Assembly (NCBI GenBank): GCA_003213955.1
Contig: QCMG01000008.1
Location: 1 to 64,000 of the forward strand
DNA length: 64,000 nucleotides
DNA from: Prochlorococcus sp. AG-418-M08
Lineage (GTDB): Bacteria; Cyanobacteriota; Cyanobacteriia; PCC-6307; Cyanobiaceae
Direction of reading: 5' to 3'
Shown here: one piece after another, positions 22,727 to 31,911 of the stretch
Layout of the letters: every line of letters begins with the position of its first letter
Position numbering within the stretch: position 1 is the stretch's first letter
Notes under the pieces: generated by a model
What the model saw: the letters and a program-made list of their open reading frames with translations, nothing else
Told to the model about the DNA's origin: nothing
Databases searched by the model: none
Made by a program: the position numbers and the translations under genes

Positions 22727-24160
22727 ATGTTTTCAGGTTATCGTCCTAAAAATAGTTTTGATGAATACTTTAAGGATAATGTCAACTCTGCTAGAGAAAT
22801 ATTAATTCCTCTTTTGTCATCTTTAGATAATATGGGTCTTGAAGAGTTAAACAGGAATCATTCTGCAGCAAAAAAATTATTACTTAGACATGGTGCCACT
22901 TTTAGATTAAACGATACTGGTTTAAAAGGGACAGAGAGAATATTACCTTTTGATCCACTGCCAAGAATAATAAGTAAAGATGATTGGATAACATTAGAAA
23001 AAGGCCTAAAACAAAGACTTGAAGCAATTGATTTATTCCTTGATGATATTTATAATTCTCAAAATATAATGAATGATGGAATAATTCCAAGAGAATTAAT
23101 AGAAAGCTCTGATGGTTGGAGACCTCAAATGTTAGGTTTCAAACCTCCATTAAATAGATGGTGTCAAATTTCAGGACTTGATTTGATAAGGGACAGAAAG
23201 GGAGATTGGCATGTATTAGAAGATAATTTAAGATGTCCTTCTGGGGTTGCATATTTTTTAGAAAATAGATTAGTTATGAAAAATATTTTTCCTAATCTTT
23301 TCTCTGGCAGAATAGTAAAACCAATTGATGAATATCCATCATATCTTTTAAAAACGCTTCAAGAACTTGCAGTCTGGACAGATACTCCCAAGATAGTTCT
23401 ACTAACTCCAGGAATTTTTAATAGTGCTTATTTTGAACATAGTTATTTAGCTCAAGAAATGGGCATCCAACTAGTTCAAGGTCATGACTTAGTTTGTAAT
23501 GATGATTATGTATATTTAAAAACCACCTCTGGATTAAAAAGAGTAGATGTCATTTATAGACGAATTGATGATAATTTCTTAGATCCTCTTAATTTCAGAA
23601 AAGATTCCTGCCTTGGTGTTAGCGGATTACTTGATGTTTTTAAGGCAGGTCATGTTGCTTTAGCAAATGCGCCTGGAACTGGAATAGCAGATGACAAAAT
23701 GATTTATTCTTTTGTTCCAGAAATGATTAAATATTATCTTGATGAAGAAATTATTATTAAAAATGTAGAAACGTATATTTGTCATTACCAAAAGGATCGA
23801 GAATATGTTCTAGAAAATTTATCAAAACTTGTTGTTAAGTCTGTGGCAGAAGCTGGGGGTTATGGAATGTTAATTGGCCCTCACGCAACAACGACTGAGA
23901 TAGAGGAATTTGCCAATAAAATTAAAAAAGATCCTCGAAATTTCATAGCGCAACCAACATTAGAATTATCTACTGTGCCATCTTTATGCGATGGAGAACT
24001 ATATCCATGTCATGTTGATTTAAGACCATATATCTTAAGAGGAAAAGATTCATGGGTTAGCCCAGGTGGGCTTACGAGGGTAGCATTAAAAAAAGGCTCA
24101 CTAGTCGTTAATTCTTCTCAAGGTGGAGGATGCAAAGATACATGGGTTGTAGGAAAATAA
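22727..24160 (+). CDS. circularly permuted ATP-grasp protein (type 2)
   Basis: 477 residues, normal for the CP_ATPgrasp_2 family. It reads GWRPQMLGFKPPLNRWCQISGLDLIRDRKGDWHVLEDNLRCPSGV-like motifs at about 127-175, a family hallmark, then ATP-site segments (VKSVAEAGGYGMLIGPHATT, and RPYILRGKDSWVSPGG with Arg). The ATP-grasp fold joins an acid to an amine using ATP, and the family is predicted to build small peptides. The next two genes (alpha-E and transglutaminase-like) complete a conserved operon. Confidence 0.88.
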   Translation: MFSGYRPKNSFDEYFKDNVNSAREILIPLLSSLDNMGLEELNRNHSAAKKLLLRHGATFRLNDTGLKGTERILPFDPLPRIISKDDWITLEKGLKQRLEAIDLFLDDIYNSQNIMNDGIIPRELIESSDGWRPQMLGFKPPLNRWCQISGLDLIRDRKGDWHVLEDNLRCPSGVAYFLENRLVMKNIFPNLFSGRIVKPIDEYPSYLLKTLQELAVWTDTPKIVLLTPGIFNSAYFEHSYLAQEMGIQLVQGHDLVCNDDYVYLKTTSGLKRVDVIYRRIDDNFLDPLNFRKDSCLGVSGLLDVFKAGHVALANAPGTGIADDKMIYSFVPEMIKYYLDEEIIIKNVETYICHYQKDREYVLENLSKLVVKSVAEAGGYGMLIGPHATTTEIEEFANKIKKDPRNFIAQPTLELSTVPSLCDGELYPCHVDLRPYILRGKDSWVSPGGLTRVALKKGSLVVNSSQGGGCKDTWVVGK

Positions 24161-24161
24161 T

Positions 24162-25103
24162 ATGCTCTTAAGTCGTGTTGCAGAATCTCTTTATTGGATC
24201 AATCGTTATTTAGAACGTGCGGAAAACATATCTCGTTTTGTGGAAGTAAGTGAAGCAATGTCATTAGATTGTCCTCCTGGAAGTGCAGAACCTTGGCTAC
24301 CGTTAATTGATGCTTCAAGTGATAGAGAATCATTTGATAAAAGATTCCCAGAGAAAAAGCCTGATGATGTTATTAATTTTTTAATAAGAGATCGTTTAAA
24401 TCCAAACAGCATTATTTCTTGCATTCAAATGGCAAGAGAAAATGCAAGACAAATCAGAGACGTCATGACCACGGAAATGTGGGAACAAATTAATATCTTA
24501 TATTGGAATATGCAAGAAGGAGAGTCAATATGGAATAAACCAAGGCAAGAACAATTAAGTGAGATAAGGAGGGAATGTCAGCTTTTTTATGGAATTACAG
24601 ATGCTACTCTAAGCAAAGACCTTGCCTGGAGGTTTAGCATTCTTGGAAGATTAATTGAGAGAGCGGACAAAACATCAAGAATTTTAGATGTTAAATATTA
24701 TTTACTTCTACCCAGTTTAGATGAACTTGGAGGAGTTCTTGATGAGTTGCAATGGATTGCACTTTTACGTTCAGCTGGAGCTTATCAAATGTTTAGGAAA
24801 GCAGAGCAAAATTCTATAAAGCCTAATTCAGTAGCAAGATTCCTTTTACTTGATCCAATTTTTCCAAGATCAGTAAGATACTGTTTAGATGGAATAAGCA
24901 ATACTCTTAAAATGATAGATTCCTCTCCTCCTCCTGAAAACCCCACAGAATTAGAATGCATGAGAGGTTTGCTTAAAGCAAAGTGGAGTTATATCAGAAT
25001 TGAGGATATAATTAATGATGGCTTACATGAGGCAATAGATTCATTGCAAATTGATTTAAATAAATTAAATGATCTCATTCAAGAAAAATATTTTATTAAT
25101 TAA
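24162..25103 (+). CDS. alpha-E domain protein (DUF403), 313 aa
   Basis: All-helical protein that opens MLLSRVAESLYWINRYLERAE, the alpha-E signature, and has the NARQIRDVMTTEMWEQIN segment (about 89-107). It starts 2 bases after the ATP-grasp stop, so the two are cotranscribed and probably form a complex. The family always travels with circularly permuted ATP-grasps and transglutaminases. Proposed role: partner of the ligase or of its substrate. Biochemistry unknown. Confidence 0.85.
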   Translation: MLLSRVAESLYWINRYLERAENISRFVEVSEAMSLDCPPGSAEPWLPLIDASSDRESFDKRFPEKKPDDVINFLIRDRLNPNSIISCIQMARENARQIRDVMTTEMWEQINILYWNMQEGESIWNKPRQEQLSEIRRECQLFYGITDATLSKDLAWRFSILGRLIERADKTSRILDVKYYLLLPSLDELGGVLDELQWIALLRSAGAYQMFRKAEQNSIKPNSVARFLLLDPIFPRSVRYCLDGISNTLKMIDSSPPPENPTELECMRGLLKAKWSYIRIEDIINDGLHEAIDSLQIDLNKLNDLIQEKYFIN

Positions 25104-25114
25104 GAAACTTATTA

Positions 25115-25972
25115 ATGAGAATTAAATATATCCACAAACTTGAATATAAATATGAAGACCCTGTTCAATTAGGTGAGCATAGATTGTGTATAAAGCCGAG
25201 GTCAAATGGATTCCAAAAGCTAAAAAATTTTGAATTAAAAATAAGTCCAGAACCAGAAATTATTTTTCCATTACTTTCTGCCAGTGGCGAAGAGATTAAT
25301 AGAATAAGATTTAACGGATTAACGGATAACTTAATTATTGAATCAACTAGTGAAGTTGAGACTATTAAACATCCAAACATTATTGATGGGGTTAAAAATA
25401 GAGATTTAACATTACCTTTTTGTAGAAGCATTATTAACAGAGATTTACAAGGCGCATTAGAGGGGTGGATGCCAAATGGACAACACGACCCTTCTGCTGT
25501 AGAACTTGCTCAAGAAGCTTTAGCAGGAAGCATTAATAACGCATTATCATTCACATACCAACTAATAGAGATCATTCAAGATCGGGTTAAATACACCAAA
25601 AGACATACAGGCCCAGCATGGCCTGCAAGCAGAACACTAAGAGAACGTATAGGTTCATGTAGAGATTTAGCAATGCTAATGGTAGAAGCTTGTAGGTCTA
25701 TTGGTATTCCTAGTAGGTTTGTAAGTGGTTATCATTTTGAAGACCCATTGCCTTCTGAGTTGGATTTACATGCTTGGGCTGAATTATATATTCCAGGTGC
25801 AGGTTGGAGAGGTTTTGATCCAAGCGGAAAAGGATTAATAGACGAAAGATATTTAACATTAGTATCCTCTTCCAAATCTAATTTAACTTCAGTAATCACA
25901 GGAAACTTTATAGGAAAAAATAATCTCAAAAATTCTTTATCATGGGTAATCAAACCTATTGAAATCAAATAA
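25115..25972 (+). CDS. transglutaminase-like cysteine protein, 285 aa
   Basis: N-terminal beta domain (1-95; opens MRIKYIHKLEYKYEDPVQLG-like) followed by a transglutaminase-like core. The catalytic triad is visible: Cys182 in GSCRDLAML, His219 in DLHAWAELY and Asp235 in GFDPSGKG. These enzymes usually break or rearrange amide bonds. It lies 11 bases after the alpha-E gene in the same operon and probably trims or transfers the ligase product. No signal peptide. Confidence 0.87.
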   Translation: MRIKYIHKLEYKYEDPVQLGEHRLCIKPRSNGFQKLKNFELKISPEPEIIFPLLSASGEEINRIRFNGLTDNLIIESTSEVETIKHPNIIDGVKNRDLTLPFCRSIINRDLQGALEGWMPNGQHDPSAVELAQEALAGSINNALSFTYQLIEIIQDRVKYTKRHTGPAWPASRTLRERIGSCRDLAMLMVEACRSIGIPSRFVSGYHFEDPLPSELDLHAWAELYIPGAGWRGFDPSGKGLIDERYLTLVSSSKSNLTSVITGNFIGKNNLKNSLSWVIKPIEIK

Positions 25973-26111
25973 AATCTCAAATAAATATTAAATATTGCAT
26001 CTCCTAAAAATAAGAATAAAAGATAAATAAAAATATGTTTCCTTTTTAGTGTTGATTGATACGTTCTAATAGATATATATCTGTTTTCATTAGTTTAATC
26101 TTTGAAGAAAA

Positions 26112-26633
26112 TTGAATTCAAGCTTAGAAATTCCAGTAATCAAACCAAACAAATCAAAAATGTTTGAATTGATAAGTTATGAAAAATTCCGCGACACAAA
26201 AGATGTCAGATTCTTTGATATTAGTATTAATCAATCAAATTACAGAGATCTTGTTATTCACAGTGGTCCTGCAGTTAGTCCTCCAAATAATGAAGATTTT
26301 AACAATTGGCAATTTTATATACATCACAATCAAGAAGATAATCTACTAGCTATCTCTGGGGGTAGAACATTTTTTCTTGTTAATTTTGGGTGGGACTATC
26401 CTTTTTATAAAGTTAGATTAGAATCCTGCGGCTACATTCTAAGAATACCTAGAGGAACTTTTCATAGATCAGTATCTGACGAAAACGGTTCCATTGTTTT
26501 AAATCAAGCCATTAGAGATAAAGGCGGGACAGTTGAATCTGAATTCATGGTTACTAATAGCAAAGATAACAAAAAACTTCTAGATTGTATAACCAATTTA
26601 GAGCCTAGATTTAAAATCTATAGTGTTAAATAA
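26112..26633 (+). CDS. probable cupin-fold protein, 173 aa, TTG start
   Basis: Starts at TTG 26112 behind a GAAGAAAA stretch; there is no ATG ahead of the conserved part. The pattern of short strands ([28 protein letters not shown], then [26 protein letters not shown]) fits a beta-barrel cupin-like fold, with His (IHH, GTFHR) that may bind a metal. It is not proven. A 139-base gap separates it from the transglutaminase gene. Soluble. It is a candidate accessory to the amide operon by position only. Confidence 0.55.
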   Translation: MNSSLEIPVIKPNKSKMFELISYEKFRDTKDVRFFDISINQSNYRDLVIHSGPAVSPPNNEDFNNWQFYIHHNQEDNLLAISGGRTFFLVNFGWDYPFYKVRLESCGYILRIPRGTFHRSVSDENGSIVLNQAIRDKGGTVESEFMVTNSKDNKKLLDCITNLEPRFKIYSVK

Positions 26634-26716
26634 TTTTAAAAAGAAGTTCCAAATTTATACATCAATTTAAAAAATTATCTAATTGTTATAAAATAAATTT
26701 ATTCAAATTTTTTAAT

Positions 26717-27235
26717 ATGAAATTTTTTAAGTTTTTAAGATATTTTTTATGCATAATTTTTTCTTTCCTAGTTTTGTCCCCTCCAGTTTTTGCTGGGGCT
26801 AATGTTGCTGTTAAGGGAGAAGGAGATGAAGTCCCAAGTTATGTAAGATCTAATATTACGGGATTTGATTTCCATGGAGAGGATCTTCATTTGTCTTCTA
26901 TAGCTGGAGCAGTTGCTAGAGACGCAGATTTCAGTGATGTTGATTTACATGGAACTACATTAACCCTATCTGATTTAAAAGGTTCTAATTTAAATGGAAT
27001 CGACCTTACCGATACTCTTTCTGACAGAGTTAATTTCCAAAAAACAGATCTTAGAAATGCTGTTTTAATAAATATGATCGCATCAGGCAGCAGTTTTGCA
27101 GGAGCTCAAATTGAAGGCGCAGATTTTTCTTATGCTATTCTTGACAGCGAGGACCAAAGAAATCTTTGTGAAATTGCTGATGGGATCAATCCAACAACAG
27201 GAGTTTCAACAAGAGATAGTCTAGAATGTAATTAA
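26717..27235 (+). CDS. secreted pentapeptide-repeat protein, 172 aa
   Basis: Signal peptide to about residue 26 (ending VFAGA). The rest has A(D/N)LxG-type pentapeptides: [57 protein letters not shown]. These form a right-handed quadrilateral beta-helix. It ends in a non-repeat segment with two cysteines ([12 protein letters not shown]). Exported to the lumen or periplasm. Similar cyanobacterial thylakoid proteins exist, with unknown function. Confidence 0.8.
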   Translation: MKFFKFLRYFLCIIFSFLVLSPPVFAGANVAVKGEGDEVPSYVRSNITGFDFHGEDLHLSSIAGAVARDADFSDVDLHGTTLTLSDLKGSNLNGIDLTDTLSDRVNFQKTDLRNAVLINMIASGSSFAGAQIEGADFSYAILDSEDQRNLCEIADGINPTTGVSTRDSLECN

Positions 27236-27245
27236 TTTATTTCTA

Positions 27246-27599
27246 TTAAATATATTTTTTTTTACCATTTATATATTTGAAAATCTTTTGATCTTTGTCT
27301 ACAAAAATAATTTCCCCATTTAATTTTGACTTCTTAAATTTTGCAAGTCTTGCTCTATGAATATTAGATTTTCTATTTATAGTTTCTTCATTATCATAAA
27401 GTCCAATATTAATATTAATATTTGGATCTGAGGATTTTTTTTCATCATCTCTAGAAAAAATTTTTTCAATATTTGATTCCTTACTAAGAAGTTTTTTTTT
27501 AAATTTTAATAAATTTTTATTCTTATTCTTTTTTAAATTTATAATTTTATTAATGAGAAAAATTAAAAATAAAGTAAAGACAATTAAGAGTATATTCAT
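27246..27599 (-). CDS. membrane-anchored basic protein, 117 aa
   Basis: An N-terminal helix (residues 2-18, ILLIVFTLFLIFLINKI) is followed by a Lys/Asn-rich tail that ends in a beta-like EIIFVDKDQKIFKYINGKKKYI. Its ATG overlaps the TGA of the next upstream gene by four bases (ATGA), so the two are translationally coupled. Not recognised; low complexity limits confidence. Confidence 0.5.
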   Translation of the reverse strand: MNILLIVFTLFLIFLINKIINLKKNKNKNLLKFKKKLLSKESNIEKIFSRDDEKKSSDPNININIGLYDNEETINRKSNIHRARLAKFKKSKLNGEIIFVDKDQKIFKYINGKKKYI

Positions 27600-27787
27600 T
27601 TAATTTTTATTTTAAAATCAAATCCCAAGTTGCTTTTAGTAGTCAAAATTTCTTTTTTAAAAATTCCATAGGTAAAAAGCTCAGTTAAAATTTTTATAGA
27701 TTCAAAAATTAAAATGAAGATAAAGAAGAAGAAAATAATAATTGAATCAAAAAGAATACTTCTTTTTTTATTTTTTAAATTATTCAT
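27596..27787 (-). CDS. small membrane protein, 63 aa
   Basis: One or two helices (SIIIFFFFIFILIFESIKIL) between basic ends. Cotranscribed with the 117-residue gene through an ATGA overlap at 27596-27599. It lies 22 bases downstream of the PfkB-type kinase on the same strand, so all three may form one unit. Not recognised. Confidence 0.5.
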   Translation of the reverse strand: MNNLKNKKRSILFDSIIIFFFFIFILIFESIKILTELFTYGIFKKEILTTKSNLGFDFKIKIK

Positions 27788-27809
27788 AAATAAAATTTCC
27801 TAACTATGT

Positions 27810-28673
27810 TTAATTACAAATTTCATATGGACCAAAATGTTCACTAGAATCTCTACCCATTACTTTAGCAAGATTTAAGCTTTCTTCTATATCCCAACCT
27901 GAAGACAATCCATAAAGAATGCCAGCAGCAAAAGAATCTCCACATCCATAAGAATCAACCTTATTTTGTTTATTATCAATAGCTTTATACCTACCTCCAG
28001 GGAAAACTAACCCTCCATCCTCTCCTTCTGTTTTAATAACAAATCTAGGCTTTAATCTTAGTTCGTCCAAAGAAAAAACTTCTCCTGGATCAAAATTACT
28101 ACCAATTAATCCATCTAAAAATATTCCAGATTCATTAATAATATTTAAACCTACTCTGGGTGTAGTACATAATGTTTTTGCAACTCTTGATTTTTTAAAA
28201 ATTTCCTTATCTGCTGCTGTAATAAAAATTCCATCCATATCATTAAGAGTATCCCAGTCTAAATTATCTTTATTCGTTGGGGCTATCCTTTCTCCAACAA
28301 TAGTAATAGATCTTTCGCCCTGAGTGTCAACTATACTAAAACCTTTTCTTGTTGGTTCATCACGCCACGCAACATGTAATTTTATACCCATATTTTTAAG
28401 AATATTTAAACATTGATTTCCATAAAAATCAGTCCCTAAAGCGGTAAAAAAATGTACTTCATTATTGGTTAATTCAAGAAGTCTTTTTGCTATTACAGTT
28501 CCGCCACCTGCAGGGCATTCTAGAAATTTTTTTGCATGCGAGATTAATCCTGGTTTTGGTAGTTGCTCAACTTTAATGAAATTTATCCATTCTGTATGGC
28601 CAATGACAGCAAACTTTAAGTTCCCTTTTTTAAATTTATAATCTTGGAATGAATTCTTTTCTTCGACAACCAT
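27810..28673 (-). CDS. PfkB-family carbohydrate kinase, 287 aa
   Basis: Ribokinase-type fold with the N-terminal glycine motif PAGGGTV (55-61), and C-terminal anion hole and base in SYGCGDSFAAG (241-251, Asp246). The second motif is usually GAGD; here it is GCGD. It phosphorylates a sugar or nucleoside with ATP. The substrate cannot be read from sequence. A membrane-protein pair follows it on the same strand. Confidence 0.85.
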   Translation of the reverse strand: MVVEEKNSFQDYKFKKGNLKFAVIGHTEWINFIKVEQLPKPGLISHAKKFLECPAGGGTVIAKRLLELTNNEVHFFTALGTDFYGNQCLNILKNMGIKLHVAWRDEPTRKGFSIVDTQGERSITIVGERIAPTNKDNLDWDTLNDMDGIFITAADKEIFKKSRVAKTLCTTPRVGLNIINESGIFLDGLIGSNFDPGEVFSLDELRLKPRFVIKTEGEDGGLVFPGGRYKAIDNKQNKVDSYGCGDSFAAGILYGLSSGWDIEESLNLAKVMGRDSSEHFGPYEICN

Positions 28674-28714
28674 AGGTTTTTAAATACTATTATTAGGTTA
28701 TATTTAATTTACAT

Positions 28715-29083
28715 ATGAATTCACTTAACATATTAAAAGATAATAAACAAACTTTATCTTATATTTACCTTTTCTTATCTATCCTTGGCGCAATACTACC
28801 TATGATGGCTAATTTTGATTTTGCATCAGAATACGGCAATACTTTTGACATAAAGAACTTTGTTTCATTAGCTAATGCTAATCCTGCAGCTCAATCAATT
28901 TCTAGAGATTTATTGATTGGAGCCAGTGCTGTTTTTATTTGGATAATAAATGAATCTAAAAAATTGAATGTAAAAAATATGTGGATTGTATATCTTGGGA
29001 CTTTTTTAATTGCATTTGCATTCTCTGCTCCTTTTTTCTTATTTCTTAGACAAAGAAGAATAATCGAACTAGAAAACAAATAG
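28715..29083 (+). CDS. DUF2834-type membrane protein, 122 aa
   Basis: Three to four helices (about 15-35, 65-85 and 92-112), with SYIYLFLSILGAILPMMANFDF at the start and the NPAAQSISRDLLIGASAVFIW loop typical of DUF2834. It ends in a basic RQRRIIELENK tail. Function is unknown for the family. It is divergent from the kinase with a 41-base gap and converges on the MFS gene. Confidence 0.7.
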   Translation: MNSLNILKDNKQTLSYIYLFLSILGAILPMMANFDFASEYGNTFDIKNFVSLANANPAAQSISRDLLIGASAVFIWIINESKKLNVKNMWIVYLGTFLIAFAFSAPFFLFLRQRRIIELENK

Positions 29084-29119
29084 ACGAATATAATTTTTTA
29101 AATAAAATCTTAAATAATT

Positions 29120-30349
29120 TCAAAATATTTTTTTAAAGATTAACGTAAACATTGATAAACAGAGAAATGAAATGCATACCCAAATTATCGATGCATAACC
29201 AAAAGAATCTAAGACTCTTCCAGATATAAATGGCCCGAAAAAATATCCCATCGCGAAACATTGGGACAAAAGTGCAAGGGCATATCCTTTTTTATTTGTA
29301 GGAGCTATGCTGAAAACAATATCTGTGGATGCTGGAAGGAAGGAAGATGTGCCTAAACTTATTAAAATTATTGCCACGAATACAAAATAAAAAGCACGAA
29401 TATTCAAAAAACTAGAAATAAATAATAAAATTGAGGCAATGGAAAAGTTAATTAAGCTAAATTTTAAGCCAAACAACTTTCCTTTTTTTGATATCCATGA
29501 ACCAATTGGCCATTGAAGAATTAACAATAAAATCAATTGAAAAGAAATAATCAAACTAATAAGTTTTTCATTAATGACTTCTCTATAAACCCCACCCTTA
29601 ACAAGATCAAGAGGTAGTGTCACCTGAATTAAAGCAAGAGATGTAGTAATCAAGACTATAGATATAATTATTAAAATCGAATTTTTGTTCCATCTTTCCT
29701 GATAGGATTTAGTAAGGTCCAATGCTTTTTTTTGATAATTCTCTAAAGTATTTTTGATTGAAATTTTATTTCTTAAAATCAAAAAAATAATTGTAAGCAT
29801 ACAAAATATATCATTTATAAAAATCGATTTGAGATATAAAAAATTATTCATAAAACCCCCAATAAATACTCCTAAAAATATCCCCAAAGCCTCAGAACTT
29901 CTTACTAGGGCATAAGCTTTTCTAGTATCGATAGGATTGCAAAAATATGGAACGACAAACTCTGCTGTAGGCCAATATATACCCGCGGCTGAACCAATTA
30001 ATGCTTGTCCAATTATGTAGAAGTAAATATCTTTTGCAAGAATTAAAAAAAAACTTGCTGCAATACTAATTAATGATGAGATAACCAAAGGAATATGAAT
30101 TTTGGTTGTTTTATTTAAGTAATTACCTGTTAAAAATCTTGTTAAAGTGCCTATAATTGCAGATATTGTAAAACCTAGTCCAATTTCAGTGGCTGAAAAA
30201 CCAATATTATTAAAAATAAGGGATGTTAAATAAATGACACCTCCCGCTCCAAATGAAGCAAAAAATCTTATTTTAGTGATTAACCTTAAATGAAAGGGAA
30301 ATTGACTCCACCAAATTTTACTAATTAGAAATTTATTCGGGATAACCAC
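29120..30349 (-). CDS. major facilitator superfamily transporter, 409 aa
   Basis: About twelve helices. The first-half loop has GLGFTISAIIGTLTRFLTGNYLNKTT, similar to the MFS motif A region. A second motif-like segment is LALLSQCFAMGYFFGPFISGRVLD in the C-terminal half. Probable drug/metabolite exporter; substrate unknown. The only in-frame start is GTG at 30347-30349, two bases from the TTG start of the divergent hydrolase gene, so each promoter must overlap the other gene's 5' coding sequence. Confidence 0.8.
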   Translation of the reverse strand: MVIPNKFLISKIWWSQFPFHLRLITKIRFFASFGAGGVIYLTSLIFNNIGFSATEIGLGFTISAIIGTLTRFLTGNYLNKTTKIHIPLVISSLISIAASFFLILAKDIYFYIIGQALIGSAAGIYWPTAEFVVPYFCNPIDTRKAYALVRSSEALGIFLGVFIGGFMNNFLYLKSIFINDIFCMLTIIFLILRNKISIKNTLENYQKKALDLTKSYQERWNKNSILIIISIVLITTSLALIQVTLPLDLVKGGVYREVINEKLISLIISFQLILLLILQWPIGSWISKKGKLFGLKFSLINFSIASILLFISSFLNIRAFYFVFVAIILISLGTSSFLPASTDIVFSIAPTNKKGYALALLSQCFAMGYFFGPFISGRVLDSFGYASIIWVCISFLCLSMFTLIFKKIF

Positions 30350-30351
30350 AA

Positions 30352-31911
30352 TTGAAATTCATTTTTGTACTCTTTTTAACTTTCTTTGGTTTTTATTCAG
30401 CTAATAACTCCAAGGCTGCAGAAAAGATAAATGTTAAGTTTGAGGAGATGTTGATACCTTTGAGTATAGATCAGTTATCAAACTTTGAAGCATCTGTAAA
30501 TGATTCTTCAGAAGTAATTGATTGGTTTAAGCAAAATGGATTCTTGAAAGTTTTTGAATTTTCAAAATTTTTAAGTTACCCAGTTTTTAAAGAAGAAAGT
30601 TTAAACCGACAAGTACTAAGAAGTTGGATAGGTAGAAAGATTCTTTCAGAATTAAGTAGTACTATTCTGGTCCCAAATGACAAAGAAGGTATTGAAGTTT
30701 TTAATACTATAGAAAATTTGTTGGAAGTAAAAAAGGAAGTTTCAACATTAGATATACTTAAGGCTTTACCTTCAGAAGAAATTTCATTAGATATTGATAA
30801 TCTAATTTTAATTATTTCTTCATGGAAACAAGAACTGGAAATAGAACAAAATCTAATACTTAAATTAAATTCATTAGAAAAAACTAATAATTACTTTACT
30901 AAGAAGGTTATTAAAAATAATCCTAATCTTATAAAATTAAGCAAGAACATTTATACTCCTCATCGAGTTGATCCCTTAAAAGTTGAACTATGGAAAGATA
31001 AAAATGATGTCTCTGAAAAAGATCTAATTATATTTATGCCAGGATTTGGAGGAGATATAAGTAATTTTAGATGGATTGGGATCGAACTAAGTCAGAGGGG
31101 ATGGCCTGTACTATTAATAGACCATCAAGGAAGTAATTCTAAAGCTCTTTTAGAGGTCCTCGAAGGTAGTGATACGCTTCCAAGTAGTGCTGATTTTTTC
31201 TCATATCGTATTAAAGACTTAGATTCAGTAATAAAAGCTCATAAAAATGGAAGATTTGGATTAGCAAATAATTCTTATATATTAATGGGGCATTCATTAG
31301 GAGCTTTAATAGCCTTTTTATATGAAGGTAATATACCTAAAGAAAATTTAGATAAAAGATGTAACTTAGCTTTAAAAGATTTTGCAGTAACAAATTTATC
31401 AAAACTACTCCAATGTCAATTAAACGAAATTCCATTACCTGAAAAAAAGAATTTAAATAAGGCGAATGGGATTATAGGATTTAATTCATTTGGCAGCATA
31501 ATTTGGCCAAAAGAAAAAGACTCTGGAATTGAAATGCCCGTACTATTTATTGGAGGAACTTATGATCTTATTACCCCCTTAATAAATGAACAATTTAAGT
31601 TATTTTTATCTACGACTTCTAATCCATTAAATAGATTTCTAATAATTGAGGGAGCAAGTCATTTCTCTCCAATAAGAATTAATGATGATTATTCAGAAAA
31701 TCATGAAAGTAATGATATTTTTAAGATTAATAAATCATTTATTGGATCTAATCCTAACTTAGTTCAAAATTTATCTATAAAAGTCATTGTTGAATTTCTG
31801 GAAAATTTAAAAAATAAAGAAAGCATTAAAGTAATAAAAAATCAAAGACAAAACAATCTTGATTTTCATATTTTAGATAGAAATAACTTAAAGAAATTAT
31901 CAAAAATTTAG
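30352..31911 (+). CDS. DUF1400-type alpha/beta hydrolase, 519 aa, TTG start
   Basis: Signal peptide at 1-22 (FIFVLFLTFFGFYSANNSKAA), an N-terminal DUF1400 domain typical of cyanobacteria (30-190), then an alpha/beta hydrolase. The nucleophile is Ser315 in GHSLG, with oxyanion residues in MPGFGGD and a late His in GASHFSP. It probably acts as an esterase or lipase in the periplasm. The start is TTG at 30352, because no ATG/GTG lies after the upstream stop. It converges on the ABC permease with a 4-base overlap. Confidence 0.82.
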   Translation: MKFIFVLFLTFFGFYSANNSKAAEKINVKFEEMLIPLSIDQLSNFEASVNDSSEVIDWFKQNGFLKVFEFSKFLSYPVFKEESLNRQVLRSWIGRKILSELSSTILVPNDKEGIEVFNTIENLLEVKKEVSTLDILKALPSEEISLDIDNLILIISSWKQELEIEQNLILKLNSLEKTNNYFTKKVIKNNPNLIKLSKNIYTPHRVDPLKVELWKDKNDVSEKDLIIFMPGFGGDISNFRWIGIELSQRGWPVLLIDHQGSNSKALLEVLEGSDTLPSSADFFSYRIKDLDSVIKAHKNGRFGLANNSYILMGHSLGALIAFLYEGNIPKENLDKRCNLALKDFAVTNLSKLLQCQLNEIPLPEKKNLNKANGIIGFNSFGSIIWPKEKDSGIEMPVLFIGGTYDLITPLINEQFKLFLSTTSNPLNRFLIIEGASHFSPIRINDDYSENHESNDIFKINKSFIGSNPNLVQNLSIKVIVEFLENLKNKESIKVIKNQRQNNLDFHILDRNNLKKLSKI

